Under the pieces are notes generated by a model. That model was not told where the DNA came from. It did not search any database and saw only the letters and a list, made by a program, of their open reading frames with translations. Positions 1-12,783 of a stretch of DNA of 64,000 nucleotides are shown one piece after another; position 1 is the first letter of the stretch; the number at the start of each line of letters is the position of its first letter. A program made the position numbers and the translations under genes. The DNA comes from Nannocystis sp. (lineage in GTDB: Bacteria; Myxococcota_A; Polyangia; Nannocystales; Nannocystaceae), in the NCBI GenBank assembly GCA_016712315.1, contig JADJRG010000019.1, forward strand, positions 1-64,000, in the 5' to 3' direction.

Positions 1-1
1 C

Positions 2-175
2 CCTGAAGCTCCTGCTGCTGCTCCTACGCCTACGCCTACGCCTGCGCCTGCTCCTGCTCCTGAGCCCGAGCCCGAGCCCCCGATGGATGCCGCCGAAGAG
101 GACCTCTTAGATAGCCTTAGCGGCGCGATCAAGCAGGCCATGGCCGGACTACAGGACGAGGACGACGAGGAATAA
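2..175 (+). CDS. C-terminal end of a Pro-rich protein (partial)
   Basis: The window opens inside this gene; 57 residues remain before the TAA at 173-175. The visible part starts with a low-complexity tract of Ala-Pro, Thr-Pro and Glu-Pro dipeptides (about residues 1-27) and ends in a short acidic segment rich in Asp and Glu. The same style of Pro-rich linker appears again in the 10578-12125 gene, so both probably belong to the same element. The next start codon (177) lies two bases after this stop, which fits one operon. Function is unknown. Confidence 0.6.
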   Translation, partial: PEAPAAAPTPTPTPAPAPAPEPEPEPPMDAAEEDLLDSLSGAIKQAMAGLQDEDDEE

Positions 176-176
176 C

Positions 177-442
177 ATGACCCAAGGACCAGGCCACATC
201 TACCGCGTGGGCTCCACGTCTACGCGGACAGCCGCGCCCTCCGTCACCTCGCCGAACACCACGACGTGGTGCCCACCGCCAGCGGCTATCGTATGCTCGA
301 GCCCGCGATCACCAGCGAGCTCGTGGAGGGCCGCCAGGCGCTCCCCAGCCAGCAAGGCAACCTCTACGAGCTACGCGCCGCCGATCGCTCCCAGCTCGCC
401 ACCGCCTGCGTAGGCTGGCTTTGTTCATCGACGCTTTTTTAA
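177..442 (+). CDS. Small hypothetical protein, frame broken near base 210
   Basis: The ATG at 177 follows the previous stop by one base. The first 12 codons (MTQGPGHIYRVG) read in one frame. The protein-like sequence then continues in another frame (LHVYADSRALRHLAEHHD and on) to a TAA at 440-442. Restoring one G in the GGG run at 209-211 joins the two into a protein of about 88 residues with no domain I recognise. The uncorrected frame stops at 411-413 and has shadow-frame composition. The corrected gene overlaps the next coding region by about 20 bases. The frameshift could be a sequencing error or a real lesion. Confidence 0.45.
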
Positions 443-3400
443 CCAAACACCGCGAGCGCCTCATCCGGGTCATCGACCAGGAATTGACGGCTCGCCGGAT
501 CCGCCGCGGAGGCGCGCCGCGAAGCGCCCTCGAATACATGGAGGTCTACGCCGCCGTCGATCGCGAGCGAAAGACCCTGCGCCTGCGTGGCGCGGACGAC
601 CCCACGATCATCACCCGCCTGCTCAAACGCCTCGATCTTCCCGAAACGGCACCCCCGAGCAGCAAGAGCGTCGCCCGACTCGTGCGCACCTACATCGACC
701 TGCGCGCCGAGGCGATCCTACTCCAGGCCGCGGGCTGGGACGCCGAGGCCCTGCTCCTGCGCCGCCCCGCGCTGGTGATCCTACGAGACGACGCTCATAC
801 CGCGATCGGCCCGTTAGGCGTCCGCTACATCGCCCGCGCCATGCGCGACGCGGCCGGCGTGCTCCACCTCAACCCCGCCTACAACGACAAAAACCTCCAA
901 GAGCTGCGCACCGCCGCCGACACCGCGCATCAGCAGGTCGCCCAGCTCCGCGAGCGGATCACCGACGGCGCCAAGGTCGGCCGCTACGCCCTCGCCCTCT
1001 GGACGCACGCTCGCGCCCTCATCGCCGCCCCCACCGCGCCCGAGCCCATGCTCGTGCGCGAGATCGAATCACCGCCCGATCACAAGACCCCTGCCTGGCG
1101 CACGAAGGCCAATCTCCAGGCGATGCAACTCGTGCTGGCCAAAGAGCCAGATGAGATGACCTCCGAGGATCTGCAAGCCGTCGCCGGCTATAGCGGCTGG
1201 GGTGGCCTCTCGATCGAGAAGGTCAAGGCCCAGATCCCCACCGAGCTCGTCCCTGAGACCTTTGGGCTGATCCACGAGTACTACACCCCCACCGTCATCG
1301 CCGAGTCACTGGCCGAGGTCCTCTGTCCCTACCTGCCCGAGCTCACCGGCGAGGACGGCCTCGTGCGTGCCCTCGAACCCAGCGCTGGGATCGGCCGCCT
1401 CATCCGCGCCTTCAGCCCCCGCCGATGCCTCGCCCTCGAAGCAGGCGGCCAGATCAAAGGGATCCAGTGGACCGCCGTTGAGTTTTCAAAAGTCTCGTCG
1501 ACGCTGCTACGCGCGCTCCGGCCCGACATCACCCTCCACCACATGCCCTTCGAGCGCTGGGTCCGAGAGTACGGCCCGCACCATCAAGGCGCCCTCAACC
1601 TCATCCTCTCGAACCCACCCTACGGCGAGCGCGGCGCCATGGCCCGCGAAGACCCCGACGAGGTTTTTTAAGGAGAAGCGCGCCTTCGCCTACTTCATGC
1701 GCCGCACCCTCGATCTGCTCGTCCCCAGCGGGATCGGCGTGTTTTTGATCCCCGCCGGGTTTATGTCCGGCCGCTCGAGCCGCGGCCTGCGCGAGAAGAT
1801 CCTGCTTCGCCACCACCTGCTCGGCGCCTACCGCCTGCCCAGCCACGACACCAACGGCCGCGAGATCGTGCCCGGCGCCTTCGTCGTCATGGACATCGTG
1901 ATCTGGCGCAGCCGCGGCGGCGAGCTGCGCGAGGTCGACGCGGACGACATCTACATCCTCGACGGCGAGTATTTTGAGCAACACCCAGACCAGATCCTCG
2001 GCGACGAAGAAGGCTCCTTCGCGGGCGAGGACGAGGCCGGCAATAAAAAAGACCTCGTGGCGCTACAAGGTCGAGGGCGATTTTCGCGGCCTACCCCCGC
2101 TCCAACCCCGCCCGATCTGCACCTCCTGCGAGCTCACCTCGATCGCGCCTCGTGCCGCGGCGGGCACCTTCCAAACCGTCGTCGCCGACGTCTCGCTCCC
2201 CAACGACCTCGATCCCGAGCTACGCGCCGCCCTCGAGCTCGGTCGCCGCGTCGGTCGTTACCTCGCCGCCCTCGGCGCCGACGATGACACGAAGGCCCTC
2301 GCCCTCTGGCCGGAGCTGCACCAGGCCCTCACCGACCACGCCCTCGCGTACGGCAACCCCTGGCAGCACAAGGAGCTGCTCGCGCTCTCCAACCGCGGCC
2401 AGGCGCTCGCCCAGCAGCTCCTCAACGCCACCACCCAGGATGGGCGCCCTCGTGCCCGCCCTGCGCGACCGCCCCAAGGTCGAGCCCAAGTACACCGGCC
2501 AGCCCGACGACGTGCCCGCGCAGGCGGAGATGCTCTTTCGAGCGCGCCGCCATCTCACCATCACCGAGCTGCTCGACTTCCATCGCCGCCAAGGCGGCAC
2601 CCTCTCGCGGCAGGCCGCGCTCGAGTCCTTGTTCGGCAACGGCTGGAACCTCGACGGCGACGAGTGGAACGAGCTCTACCCCAGCGACGCCTACACCACC
2701 GGGATCCACCTCTGGGAGCGTCACGATCGCGCGCAGGCCCGCGCCGCTGTGGGCGACGCCCAGGCGGCGGCACAAGTCGCTCGCCTGATCGCCGCGATCA
2801 AGCCCGTCCTTTTTCAAGACATCCAAGACATCGGCCCCAACCAGGGCTGGGTCCCCCTCGAACTCGTCGCCGCCTGGCTCAGCGCGACCTACAACCGCAA
2901 CTACGGCCCGATCCTGCTCGAGCGGCACGAAGCGCTCGTCCGCCCCATCGGCCCAGATGGCGACAAGGAGCCGACCATCCACCCCAAGACCTCGTCGATC
3001 CTCGGCTGGATCAACCACGACATGGCCTCGTTCAAGGTCGAGAAGCCGAAGAAGAGGGACTCGATGATGTCCCGCGAGGAGAAGAAGGCGGAAAAACTCA
3101 GCCTCGCCCAGCTCCGGCTCGCGCAAGAGAAGGCATGGACGGACGAGTTCGTCACATGGCTCACCGAGGACGAAGAGCGGCAGGAGGCCGTCGCCGCTGC
3201 CTACAATCGAGCGGCGCGCGGCCGCGTCGTGCCGACCTACACCACCGAACCCCTCGAGATCGCCCGATGGGGCGCCAACGCCCCCCAGCTCAAGCCCCAC
3301 CAAGTCGCCGGCGCCCGGCGTGTACTGCACCAGCGCGGAGGCCTCGTCGCCTTCGATGTCGGCGTCGGCAAGACCTACACCGCCCTCGCCATCGTCGCCC

Positions 3401-6342
3401 TCGCGCGCCAAGAGGGATGGGCACGCCGCCCCGTCATCCTCGTGCCCGGCTCGATCGTCTGGAAGTGGCACGATGACATCCTCTGCACCCTTCCCGACTA
3501 TCGGATCGCCGTCATCGGCAGCAAACGAAAGCGCCTCACCCGCGGCACCCGCAAGGGCCAGATCACGAGCGAGACGGACACCCCAGAGGAGCGCGCGCAG
3601 AAGTGGATCGCGCTCCAGACCGGCCAGCTCGACGTCGTCATCCTCAGCTACGACGCGCTGGGCCGCACGAAGATGAATGAGTCCGCGGTCCTGGAGTACG
3701 TCGAGAGTGTCGAGGCGATCCGCCGCTCGCTCACGCTGCGCCGCATGAGGCTCAACGCCCTCGAGGACAAGGCGAAGGAGAAGCTCAGCGAGCGCCAAAA
3801 GGCCCTGCTTGAGCACGGCACGAGCGCCTGGGTGGACGAGATCCTCGCGCTCCCGGAGGGGTGGCAATACGACCCCGGCGTCACCTGGGACGAGATCGGC
3901 GTCGACCTGCTCATCGTCGATGAAGCCGCGAGCTTTAAAAACCTCCACCTCCCCCAGGCCCGCGAAGACGGCAGCATCCCGAAGTTCATGGGGTCGGGCG
4001 GCGGTGAAGGCAGCGGGCGCGCCTGGCAGCTCGACTTCCGCGCGGGCGCCGTCAGGCGCCAGACCGGCGGCTCCGGGGTCGTGCTTCTCACCGCCACCCC
4101 CGCCAAAAACTCCCCGCTCGAATTTTACAACCTGATCCAGTTCATCGACCCCGCCGCCTTCACCCGCGCGGGGATCTACGATCCCGAGCAGTTCATCACC
4201 CGCTTCATCCAGATCGCGATCCGCGAGGTCTTGGACTCAACCCTCAACATGACGGAGGCCACCGCCGTCGTCGGTTTTAAAAACCTCGACGACCTACGCA
4301 CCATCATTTTCACCTACGGCGAGTTCCGCACCGCCGAAGAGGTCGGCCTCAAGCTGCCCCGGCCGATCGTCGAGACCCTCACCGTCCAGATGGACGACGA
4401 GCAGGAGGCCAAATACCGGATCTACGTCAGGCAGATCGAGGAAGCGCTCGAGAACCCCAACCCGGACGGCCCGAGCAACCTCATCCTCGGCCTGCTCGCC
4501 CGGCTCGCCCTCGTCGCCCTACATCCCGCGCTCGACGAGGGCTACAGCTTCAGGACCGCGCTCGCGGGCGGCGAATCCAAGCGCACCAACGAGAAAGGCG
4601 AGGAGTACACCGTCAGGCTCCCGCGCCCCTCCTACTCGAGCCCCAAGCTCGAAGAGTGCGCCCGTCGCGTCGTCGCCTCCCCACACTGCGGCCACATTAT
4701 TTTCGTCGAACCCACCGCCGTTCATGTCTGGATGAAGGAGGTCTTGGTCGACGCAGGGATCCCGCGCGAGCGGATCGCCTGGCTCAACAGCGACGTCAGC
4801 ACCATCGAGCGCAGCACCATCGCCCGCCAGTTTAACGGCCTCTCCGCCGAGCAGCCGGAGCCCGGCACCTGCTCTCGCCCCAGCGACAGCGCCGTCGCGC
4901 CCAAGTACGACGTCATCATCGCCAACTCCGTCGCCTACGAGGGGATCGATCTACAAGTCCGCACCTGCTCGATCCACCACCTCGATCTGCCCTGGACCCC
5001 CGCGGACCTCGAGCAGCGCAACGGCCGCGGCGTCCGCCAGGGCAACACCCTCGGCGTCATCAACATTTATTACTACTTCGCCGACGGCTCGAGCGACGGC
5101 TATCGATTCAGCCTCATCGACGGCAAAGCGAACTGGCTCGGCCAGCTCATCAAGTCCAGCGTGCGCGACACCAACAACCCCTCCGCCCAGCAGCAGCTCA
5201 CCCCCGAGGACATCATGCTCATGGTCTCGCGGGACAAAGAGCGCACCGCGGCCCTGCTCGAAGGCAAACGTAAAAGGGCCCTCGAAGAGCGGCGCGCCAA
5301 GATCGCGCGCGAGGCCGCTCGTCTGCTCCGCCAGGCGGTCGCCCGCTACGCGCGCGCCCGCGCCAGCGACGACCCCGACTACGCCGCCCAGCTCCGCGAC
5401 GAAGCCAAGCAACGTCTCACCGACCTCCAGGGCGTCGACCGCGACGCATGGCCCTGGCAAGACTGGATGTGGGCCGCGCGTGAGCACGACATGCTCGTCC
5501 CCGAAACCGGCGCCGCCCCCCTCTACGAGGGCCTCCGCGTCGCGCGCCCCCGGATCGGCGCCCCCGACCAGCTCGAACACCTCGAGTTCGGCCGGATCAG
5601 CGCCACCGGCGACAAGATCGCCGTGCGTGCCGCCGGCTCCGCCGTCTGGAGCGAGCTCTCCGAGGTCGTCCCCCCGCTCACCCCCGACCATCTCCCGCGC
5701 GAAGGCGGTCCTCGCTGGCCCGACGACGACGACCAGCGCACCAGCGACGCGATCGCGCTCCGCCTCAACCGCTTCATGCGCGACCTCGACGATCTCGGCT
5801 GGATCGGCGCGAGCGACGCCTTCGTCGAAAAGTTCTGGCCCCGCTTCGAGCGCCAGATCACCGCCACCCTCGCGCGAAACGGCGCCAAGGACCTCCCCCT
5901 CATCAAAGCCGGTGTACTCGCCCTCGGCGAGGCCAACGACCAAGACGGCAGCACCATCCTCCCGCCCTCCCTCGCCGGCTGGCGCCGCTACCTAGAGCTC
6001 GCTCCCACCAGCGGCCTCACCTTCACCGAGCTCAAGCAGGTGGGCGATGCCTGGTGGATGCGCCCCTTCCCGCGCGGCCTGCTCACCGACGCACGCCGCG
6101 CGGGCGAAGCCGAGGACGCCGAAGACGCCGCCGCCCCCCGCACCGCCAGCCTCAAACCGCCCAGCGCCACCCCAAAACCGCCCACCTCCCCCCCAGAAGC
6201 TCCGAGGTCCACGCAACCCACCCAGCCCGCCACCCCGCCGCCGCCGCCCACCTCGGAGGCCGCCGAAGCCGCCATTGTGGCGTCCCTCACTGCGGCTCTC
6301 ACGAGAACCCTTCGTGAAGCCCGAGCGGGGGGGCCCCAATGA
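421..6342 (+). CDS. Giant N6-adenine DNA methyltransferase / SNF2-type helicase fusion, three frame breaks
   Basis: The product is about 1,970 residues after correction. An N-terminal piece (FIDAFLTKHRERLIRVIDQEL) matches a module shared with three other proteins of this operon. The methyltransferase part has a SAM-binding motif (ALEPSAGIGRLI, bases 1369-1404) and the catalytic NPPY (1612-1623). The helicase part has GVGKT (about 3360-3375), a DEAA box (LLIVDEAASF, about 3905), TATPAKNS (about 4090) and a motif VI with QRNGRGVRQ (about 5015). The C-terminus is Pro-rich. Such methylase-helicase fusions are typical of phages, plasmids and integrative elements, where they are linked to DNA modification or antirestriction. 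The frame changes at T6 (1664-1669), A6 (2045-2050) and GGG (2442-2444); each is cured by removing one base. The TTG start at 421 is uncertain. Confidence 0.8.
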
Positions 6343-7636
6343 CCGCTGCCGAGCTCTTCGATGCCGTCGTCGCCGCCTGGCGCCCGATCGCCGCGCAGCA
6401 GCATCCGATCGAGCTGATCGATCGTGTGCTCTCAAAACACCGCGAGGCGCTGATCCGCGTGATCGACCAAGAGCTACGGGGGACGGAGCCGGCCGCAGGG
6501 CAGAAGACCTCGGACGCCGCCCCGCCCGCGGTCGAACCGGCCGCCCGCCGCCCCAAAGCCCACGAGCCCACCCTACTCCAGCGGGCCGAAGCCATCGAGA
6601 TACGCCAACTCCAGGGATCGCCGCTCACGAGCAGGGCCTCCACAAACTCGCCCTCGCGCTCAAGGAGTTGATCGATCCGATCCCCAAGACACCCGCCGAG
6701 ATATCCCGCTATTTCTCCATGGAAGAGGATTTTGTTCAGGAATTCCAGGACATCGCGAGTGAGATCGATGACTACATCGCGCAAGGCGGGCCGGTAGGCG
6801 GCACCCTGGAGCGGATCGCCGGACTACTCCAAGCGAACTTGGAGGCGGACGTGGTGCAGGTCGAGGGCGGAATCATGACCGTCCCGAGCAACACCATCCG
6901 CACCGGCAGCAAGAACGACAACTACGTCCTGCGTCAAGACTCCGAGGGTTTCTCGCGTCATGGCATCGAGGTGCTCGGCCCTGAGCTCGACGAAGACGGC
7001 GAAGAGAGCGCCTGGATGCGGGTGAAGCCGCTCCCCTCGAAGCAGGGTGTGCGGCCTCTCCAGCGATGGGACGGCCTCATCCACGACCTGGAGGATGAGG
7101 AGGCGCTCACGCGGCGCTGGGACCACTACGACATGCTCGCCCAGGCCCTCCGGCGAGCGCCTCGCGACCTCGAGGGCACCCGCAAACTCATCGCCTACGC
7201 CAGTGTACTCGTCGCCGCGCCCAAGTGTCGCGGCCGCGCGCGAGCCGTCGCCGCGCGGGCCCTCGAACAGGCGATCGACGAGCACAAGGCCGCCGCCGCC
7301 GCGATCGAGGCCGGTCATGAGAGTGAGAGCGCCAAGCGCCTCACCCGCGTCGCCAAGCACCTCGCCCGCGTCGCGCACGAGATCGCCACCCACTGCGCCG
7401 CCGGTCAAACCCACCTGCCGCTCGATCCCGGGGACCAGGCGCCCGAAAACGTGCCTGAGCCCGGGCCCGCCGAGGAGCAAGAAGAGCCCGCCGACGCGCC
7501 CGACGACCCCTACGAACCCACCCCAGAAGACCGAGATTTCGGCCCTTACGTCCTCTACAACGCGCTCCAGGTGCTCTCAACCCCGCTCGACCAAGAACCG
7601 CAGAAAGGAAACACTCATGCCATTGCAACCAAGTGA
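6339..7636 (+). CDS. Element protein with shared N-terminal module, paralogue of the 14068 gene; one frame break
   Basis: The ATG overlaps the helicase stop (ATGA). Residues 1-46 (starting MTAAELFDAVVAAWRP) are the shared N-terminal module. After base 6616 the good frame shifts; restoring one G in GGG at 6614-6616 rejoins it (LQ-GIAAHEQGLHKLALALKEL). The rest aligns along its length with the 14068-15294 product, including VLRQDxEGxSxHxxExLG, HYxMLAxALRRxP and CRGRARxxAAR. The C-terminal third is helical and ends in an acidic Pro-rich tail. The next gene starts 20 bases before this stop. I recognise no catalytic motif and give no function. The paralogy within one operon suggests structural or adaptor roles. 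Confidence 0.65.
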
Positions 7637-8366
7637 CTACCTCGTGATCGTCAACAAGATCTTCACCGTCATCGCCGAGGCATTCGACGAGATGGACAAG
7701 CGTGAAGCCACGCGCGCCGGCTACGACGCCGCGTCTGAGCTCACGGAGACGCTCGTGCATCTCCGTGAACGGGTCGCCACCCTGGAGACCGTCCAGGCCC
7801 GACACGACGACATCAACGACATGGATGGCGACAGGCTCGCAGCCCTAGAGACCGCGATGAACGATCAGCGCGCGATCAGAGATAGCATCAGGTCTATGCT
7901 CAAGTCGCTTAGCAGTAGGGTGGATTCTCTGTCTCAACAGCTCGATTCACATGACAAGAGGATGGATTCTCTGTCTCAACGGCTCGATCTGTATGGCACA
8001 AGGGGGGCGTCTCAGCCATCCGAGGTTACCTTCGATCCCATCAAGGACCAGAGGCCGGAATGGTCGCCACCCGATGGGGCGGTGCTGGCCATCCGCTTGA
8101 TCCTCGAAACGCTGCGGATCCTCCATGGGGGGGGAGTACCGTCCGAAGCCGCCCGCGAGTGGCTTATGACAGGGGTATGGAGGCGCCCTCGTCAGCGCGC
8201 GATCTTCCGCGAAGCGCGGCGCAAGCTCATCTGCGTGAACGAGCTCCGTCCGCAGGGGGAGGGGACCGAGCCCCTTATCGATTTCGCGCTGCGCTTCGTG
8301 GAGGAGCGTTGGGCTCAAATGTGGTGCCACATCCAATCGCAGGCTCCCTCGTCGCAGGCGAACTGA
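7617..8366 (+). CDS. Coiled-coil hypothetical protein
   Basis: This is a 249-residue protein with a good ribosome binding site (AAAGGA, about 10 bases before the ATG). Its start lies inside the end of the preceding gene. The N-terminal half is predicted coiled coil. It contains a repeated segment, SRVDSLSQQLDSHDKRMDSL followed by another SLSQRLD copy (about bases 7915-7990), which is visible as a near-perfect DNA repeat. The C-terminal half is globular, with several Arg- and Trp-rich stretches. There is no signal peptide. The stop shares a base with the next start (TGATG). Function is unknown; a tape-like or scaffold role is only a guess. Confidence 0.6.
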   Translation: MPLQPSDYLVIVNKIFTVIAEAFDEMDKREATRAGYDAASELTETLVHLRERVATLETVQARHDDINDMDGDRLAALETAMNDQRAIRDSIRSMLKSLSSRVDSLSQQLDSHDKRMDSLSQRLDLYGTRGASQPSEVTFDPIKDQRPEWSPPDGAVLAIRLILETLRILHGGGVPSEAAREWLMTGVWRRPRQRAIFREARRKLICVNELRPQGEGTEPLIDFALRFVEERWAQMWCHIQSQAPSSQAN

Positions 8367-9253
8367 TGGCCACCGACCTCATGGCGCAATCGCACAAGCT
8401 CAAGGCCGACCTGATCGCGCGTGGCCATACGCGCGAGCAGGCGCAGGTCCACGTGCGAACGCACCAGTGCCTCGTCGCCCTGCTCGCCGCGGTCGCCGTC
8501 CTCTACGGCCCAGAAGCTCGGATCGACGCCACCAACCTCCTCAAACCCACGATCATCATCACCGCGCAGGATCGCCCTGTGCTTTTGTACACCGCCACCC
8601 TCAACGGCGCCACGATCACCCGCCCCGGGGGTCAATCTACGATCGAGATCGAGCAGCGCCTCCACGACATCCGCCGCAAGCTCGCCGCCGAGCTCGCCGC
8701 CGAACCCTGCCAGGGTGACCACGCGCAGGCCATCCGCCGCGCCCTCGCGCGCCTTCAACGCCCCGACCGCGAAGCGACCGAGCAGGGCCAGCGCTTACTC
8801 GCTGCGCTCGCGAACCAAACGGAGGCGGTCCAGGAGCGGCTGCATCACAGACACGTGAACTCCTGGGTACGCGCGGCGCTCGACCATCTCCGCATCACCA
8901 TCCGGTTTGATATCGAGACACACGAGAGCACAAGCGCCGTCATCTACCCCACCGAGCTCGCCTACGAAGCCTGGCGTGACCATCTCCGCGTGATGGCGCA
9001 CGCTCTCACCCTACGGGGCGCCCCAGCGCTCACCCTCGACCTCACGAGGCTCAGAGCATCTCGAATCGGCGACGAGCACAACGCCGAGCTCGATCGGATA
9101 CGTCTCGACCCCACCCGCCGGGCTCTATTCTCCCAACAGATCGAAAGGGCCATCCTGCGCGGTCTCAGCCCCGCCGCGGTGCTGAGGCGAGCCCGTAAGG
9201 TCGCCAAACTTCAAGAGCGCCAGAGCGCGGAGGGAGGAGCGACTCATGGCTAG
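8366..9253 (+). CDS. Hypothetical element protein
   Basis: This 295-residue protein starts at the TGATG junction with the previous gene and ends 8 bases inside the next one. The N-terminus (MATDLMAQSHKLKADLIARG) is helical. A middle segment looks beta-rich (TIIITAQDRPVLLYTATLNG), and the remainder is Arg-rich and helical, with many Leu-Arg pairs. There are no membrane segments or cysteine motifs. I do not recognise the family. Its tight coupling on both sides says only that it is part of the same operon. Confidence 0.6.
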   Translation: MATDLMAQSHKLKADLIARGHTREQAQVHVRTHQCLVALLAAVAVLYGPEARIDATNLLKPTIIITAQDRPVLLYTATLNGATITRPGGQSTIEIEQRLHDIRRKLAAELAAEPCQGDHAQAIRRALARLQRPDREATEQGQRLLAALANQTEAVQERLHHRHVNSWVRAALDHLRITIRFDIETHESTSAVIYPTELAYEAWRDHLRVMAHALTLRGAPALTLDLTRLRASRIGDEHNAELDRIRLDPTRRALFSQQIERAILRGLSPAAVLRRARKVAKLQERQSAEGGATHG

Positions 9254-9938
9254 AGCGCCCGACTGGCACCACGCACCGATGGCCAAGGGCGATCCCGCTC
9301 CGCGCTGGCCCTTACCTGGCCACGCCCGCAAATTCGCGACCTGGTCCTTCGGCGGCGGCCGCCCCTTCGGCTGCACAGACGACACCTGCGAGCGCTGGCA
9401 CGCGGGGATCGACCTCACCAAGATCCCGAACGGCGCCCTCGTCGTCGCCCCCGAGGACGCCACCATCATCGCCCTCGATCGGGGCTGGAGCGCCGGCTCC
9501 AAGGCCCAATTTTTAAAAACCGCCAGCGGCCTCTTCCTCGTGCTCGGCGGCTTCCACCCCGGAACACATCACGAGTTTGGCCTCACCGTCGGCCAAGCGA
9601 TTCAAAAGGGCCACAAGCTCGGCCGAGTGCTCGGCAGTTATGGGATGATCCACCTGGAGACCTACGGCGACAAGGATCGCAAGGCGAACTCGGTATGGCG
9701 CGTCGGCAACCCCATCCCCCGCGGCCTGCATAACCCCACAAAATACGTCGAGAGCATGGTCGACGACGCCCCCGCCGTCGACGACGCCTCCCCAAGCCCC
9801 TCCGAGCCCGCCGCGCCGCCCCCCGAAGACGCCCTCTCGACGAGCTCAGGCGCCGCCCCCTGGATCCTCGGCGGGCTGGCCGTCGCCGGCGCCGCCGTCG
9901 CGCTCACCTACACCTTACGCCGCAGGAGCAACCCATGA
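9246..9938 (+). CDS. M23-like (LytM) peptidase-fold protein with C-terminal membrane anchor
   Basis: This is a 230-residue protein. HxxxD is present as HAGID (His52, Asp56), followed by the beta-strand pattern typical of LytM domains (residues about 60-135) and a C-terminal GMIHLE. There the usual HxH is reduced to one His (His136), so activity is uncertain. A linker rich in Asp, Pro, Ala and Glu (about 165-200) leads to a hydrophobic helix (about 205-225) and a basic tail RRRSNP. It would therefore sit in the membrane with the domain outside. In phages such proteins open peptidoglycan during entry; here this is inference. The start overlaps the upstream stop by 8 bases. Confidence 0.65.
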   Translation: MARAPDWHHAPMAKGDPAPRWPLPGHARKFATWSFGGGRPFGCTDDTCERWHAGIDLTKIPNGALVVAPEDATIIALDRGWSAGSKAQFLKTASGLFLVLGGFHPGTHHEFGLTVGQAIQKGHKLGRVLGSYGMIHLETYGDKDRKANSVWRVGNPIPRGLHNPTKYVESMVDDAPAVDDASPSPSEPAAPPPEDALSTSSGAAPWILGGLAVAGAAVALTYTLRRRSNP

Positions 9939-10384
9939 ATCGCCCCCTCTTCGTCGCCTTCGGCGCCATCACTGGCCTCAGCCTCGTCCTACACGGCGTC
10001 AATGTCGTCCTCGCCCGGACCCGCAAGGGCGACCACCTGGGGACTGTGTACACGATGGGCGACCAAGTTTACCTGGACCAGCTCGCAATCGACCACGTCG
10101 CTGGTCGCAGGGGGATACACCAAGGGCCGCGCTGGTCTCGCATCATCTTGGACGAGTTTACCCTCACCGTCGAGCCCGCGGTCGACGCCCTCCAGACCAA
10201 GCCCGAGCGCCTCTATCGCCTGCGCCACCCCGACACGGACGCGAACGCGGAAGACGGAGACGAGGGCGACAGCATACGGGAGCTCGCGCAGGGGCTATCT
10301 CGCCGCAAGAACGACAAATTCGCCAGGGAGTTTCTCCTCCTCATGGCCTCACGTGGCCACTTCCACCGCCAAATTCTCGCATGA
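9935..10384 (+). CDS. Membrane-anchored hypothetical protein
   Basis: The product has 149 residues and an ATGA overlap with the M23-like gene. Residues about 5-27 form a single hydrophobic helix (RPLFVAFGAITGLSLVLHG), followed by a soluble domain with an acidic patch (residues about 95-115) and an Arg-rich C-terminus. No cleavage site or lipobox is seen, so it is probably a type II-like anchored protein. It is one of five single-pass membrane proteins encoded by this operon. Function is unknown. Confidence 0.6.
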   Translation: MNRPLFVAFGAITGLSLVLHGVNVVLARTRKGDHLGTVYTMGDQVYLDQLAIDHVAGRRGIHQGPRWSRIILDEFTLTVEPAVDALQTKPERLYRLRHPDTDANAEDGDEGDSIRELAQGLSRRKNDKFAREFLLLMASRGHFHRQILA

Positions 10385-10577
10385 CAGCCCCGAGGTCCCT
10401 CATGACGACCCGAGCAGACGATCTCAACCGCGCCCTCGACGAGTCCATCAACCGCGAGAAGGACGCGTGTCTACGCGCCCAGCGCCTATCGTTCGCCGTC
10501 GTCGCTCTGGGCGCGAGCGTCGCTGGCTACGCGGCAGGCATGTACACGGCCTACAGGCTGATGGAGAGGAGGGGAAA

Positions 10578-10581
<4 letters not shown>
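10381..10581 (+). CDS. Small single-pass membrane protein
   Basis: The product has 66 residues. ATGA overlaps join it to both neighbours. A charged N-terminal helix (about 1-32) is followed by a Gly/Ala-rich transmembrane segment (about 35-57, with ASVAGYAAGMYTAYR) and a short basic end. The size and position between other membrane proteins suggest a partner in the same complex. No family is recognised. Confidence 0.55.
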
Positions 10582-12121
<1,540 letters not shown>

Positions 12122-12125
<4 letters not shown>

Positions 12126-12781
12126 GTTCCACGACAAAGCTCGACCAGCTACGCAACGACCTTTTTTTAGAAAACGCCGCCTTCGCGGGCAAGCTCCGCG
12201 CCGCCGCCGACAAGGAGGCTCTGCGCGAGCAAGCCTGGCAGCGCCTGCTCGACCTCTTCCGCTACGCCGGGGAAGGGGGCCGCAGGCGCTTCCTCGACGC
12301 CATGAAGCTGCCCGGCGCCGCCGCCGAACGCCGCCGCACCTACGACATTTGTATGCGCTCGGGCGCCAAGAACCACGACGCATGCCAGGCCGAAGCCGAG
12401 GCGCTCCCGCTTTTTCAAGATCTCTTTGGCGCCTACCCCACCAGTCACACCCCCCAAGCGTGGTGGGCGGCCCCGATCTCCCAACTCATCGCCGACTACG
12501 ACCCCGACAACCCACCCGCCGACGAGTTACGCGGCTGGGAGCACCAGCTCCGACAAACCCACGGCAAAACCCAAGCCGAGCTCCTCCTCGGCGTGGGAGC
12601 AGCCTTCGAGGCCGCCGAAGAGGCATTGGGCGACACCTACGGCTCCGTCGTCGAAAGCGCCACCGACGCCCTCAACGCCCCACCGTCCCCCAAACCATTC
12701 CCCTGGCTCAAGCTCGGTCTCGGCCTCAGCGGCGCCACCCTCGTCGGCGCCCTCGCGTACCGGATCACCCGCAAGCCCTAG
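12122..12781 (+). CDS. Hypothetical protein with C-terminal membrane anchor
   Basis: The product has 219 residues. Its ATG overlaps the previous stop. The soluble part is helical and Arg-rich at its start, with four Trp residues in the centre. The C-terminus has the pattern Pro-Phe-Pro-Trp-Leu then a Gly-rich hydrophobic helix (LGLGLSGATLVGALAY, about 197-213) and a basic RITRKP tail. This end resembles the C-termini of the 9246 and 19195 genes (Trp, Gly-rich helix, Arg/Lys tail). The T7 run at 12164-12170 is in frame (Phe-Leu), so it is not a frameshift. Confidence 0.6.
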
Positions 12782-12783
12782 CC

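Noticed and set aside
1664..1670. U UUU UUA slippery heptamer, as for -1 frameshifting
   Set aside because: The zero frame does not match the XXY YYZ phase, and the needed change is +1, not -1.
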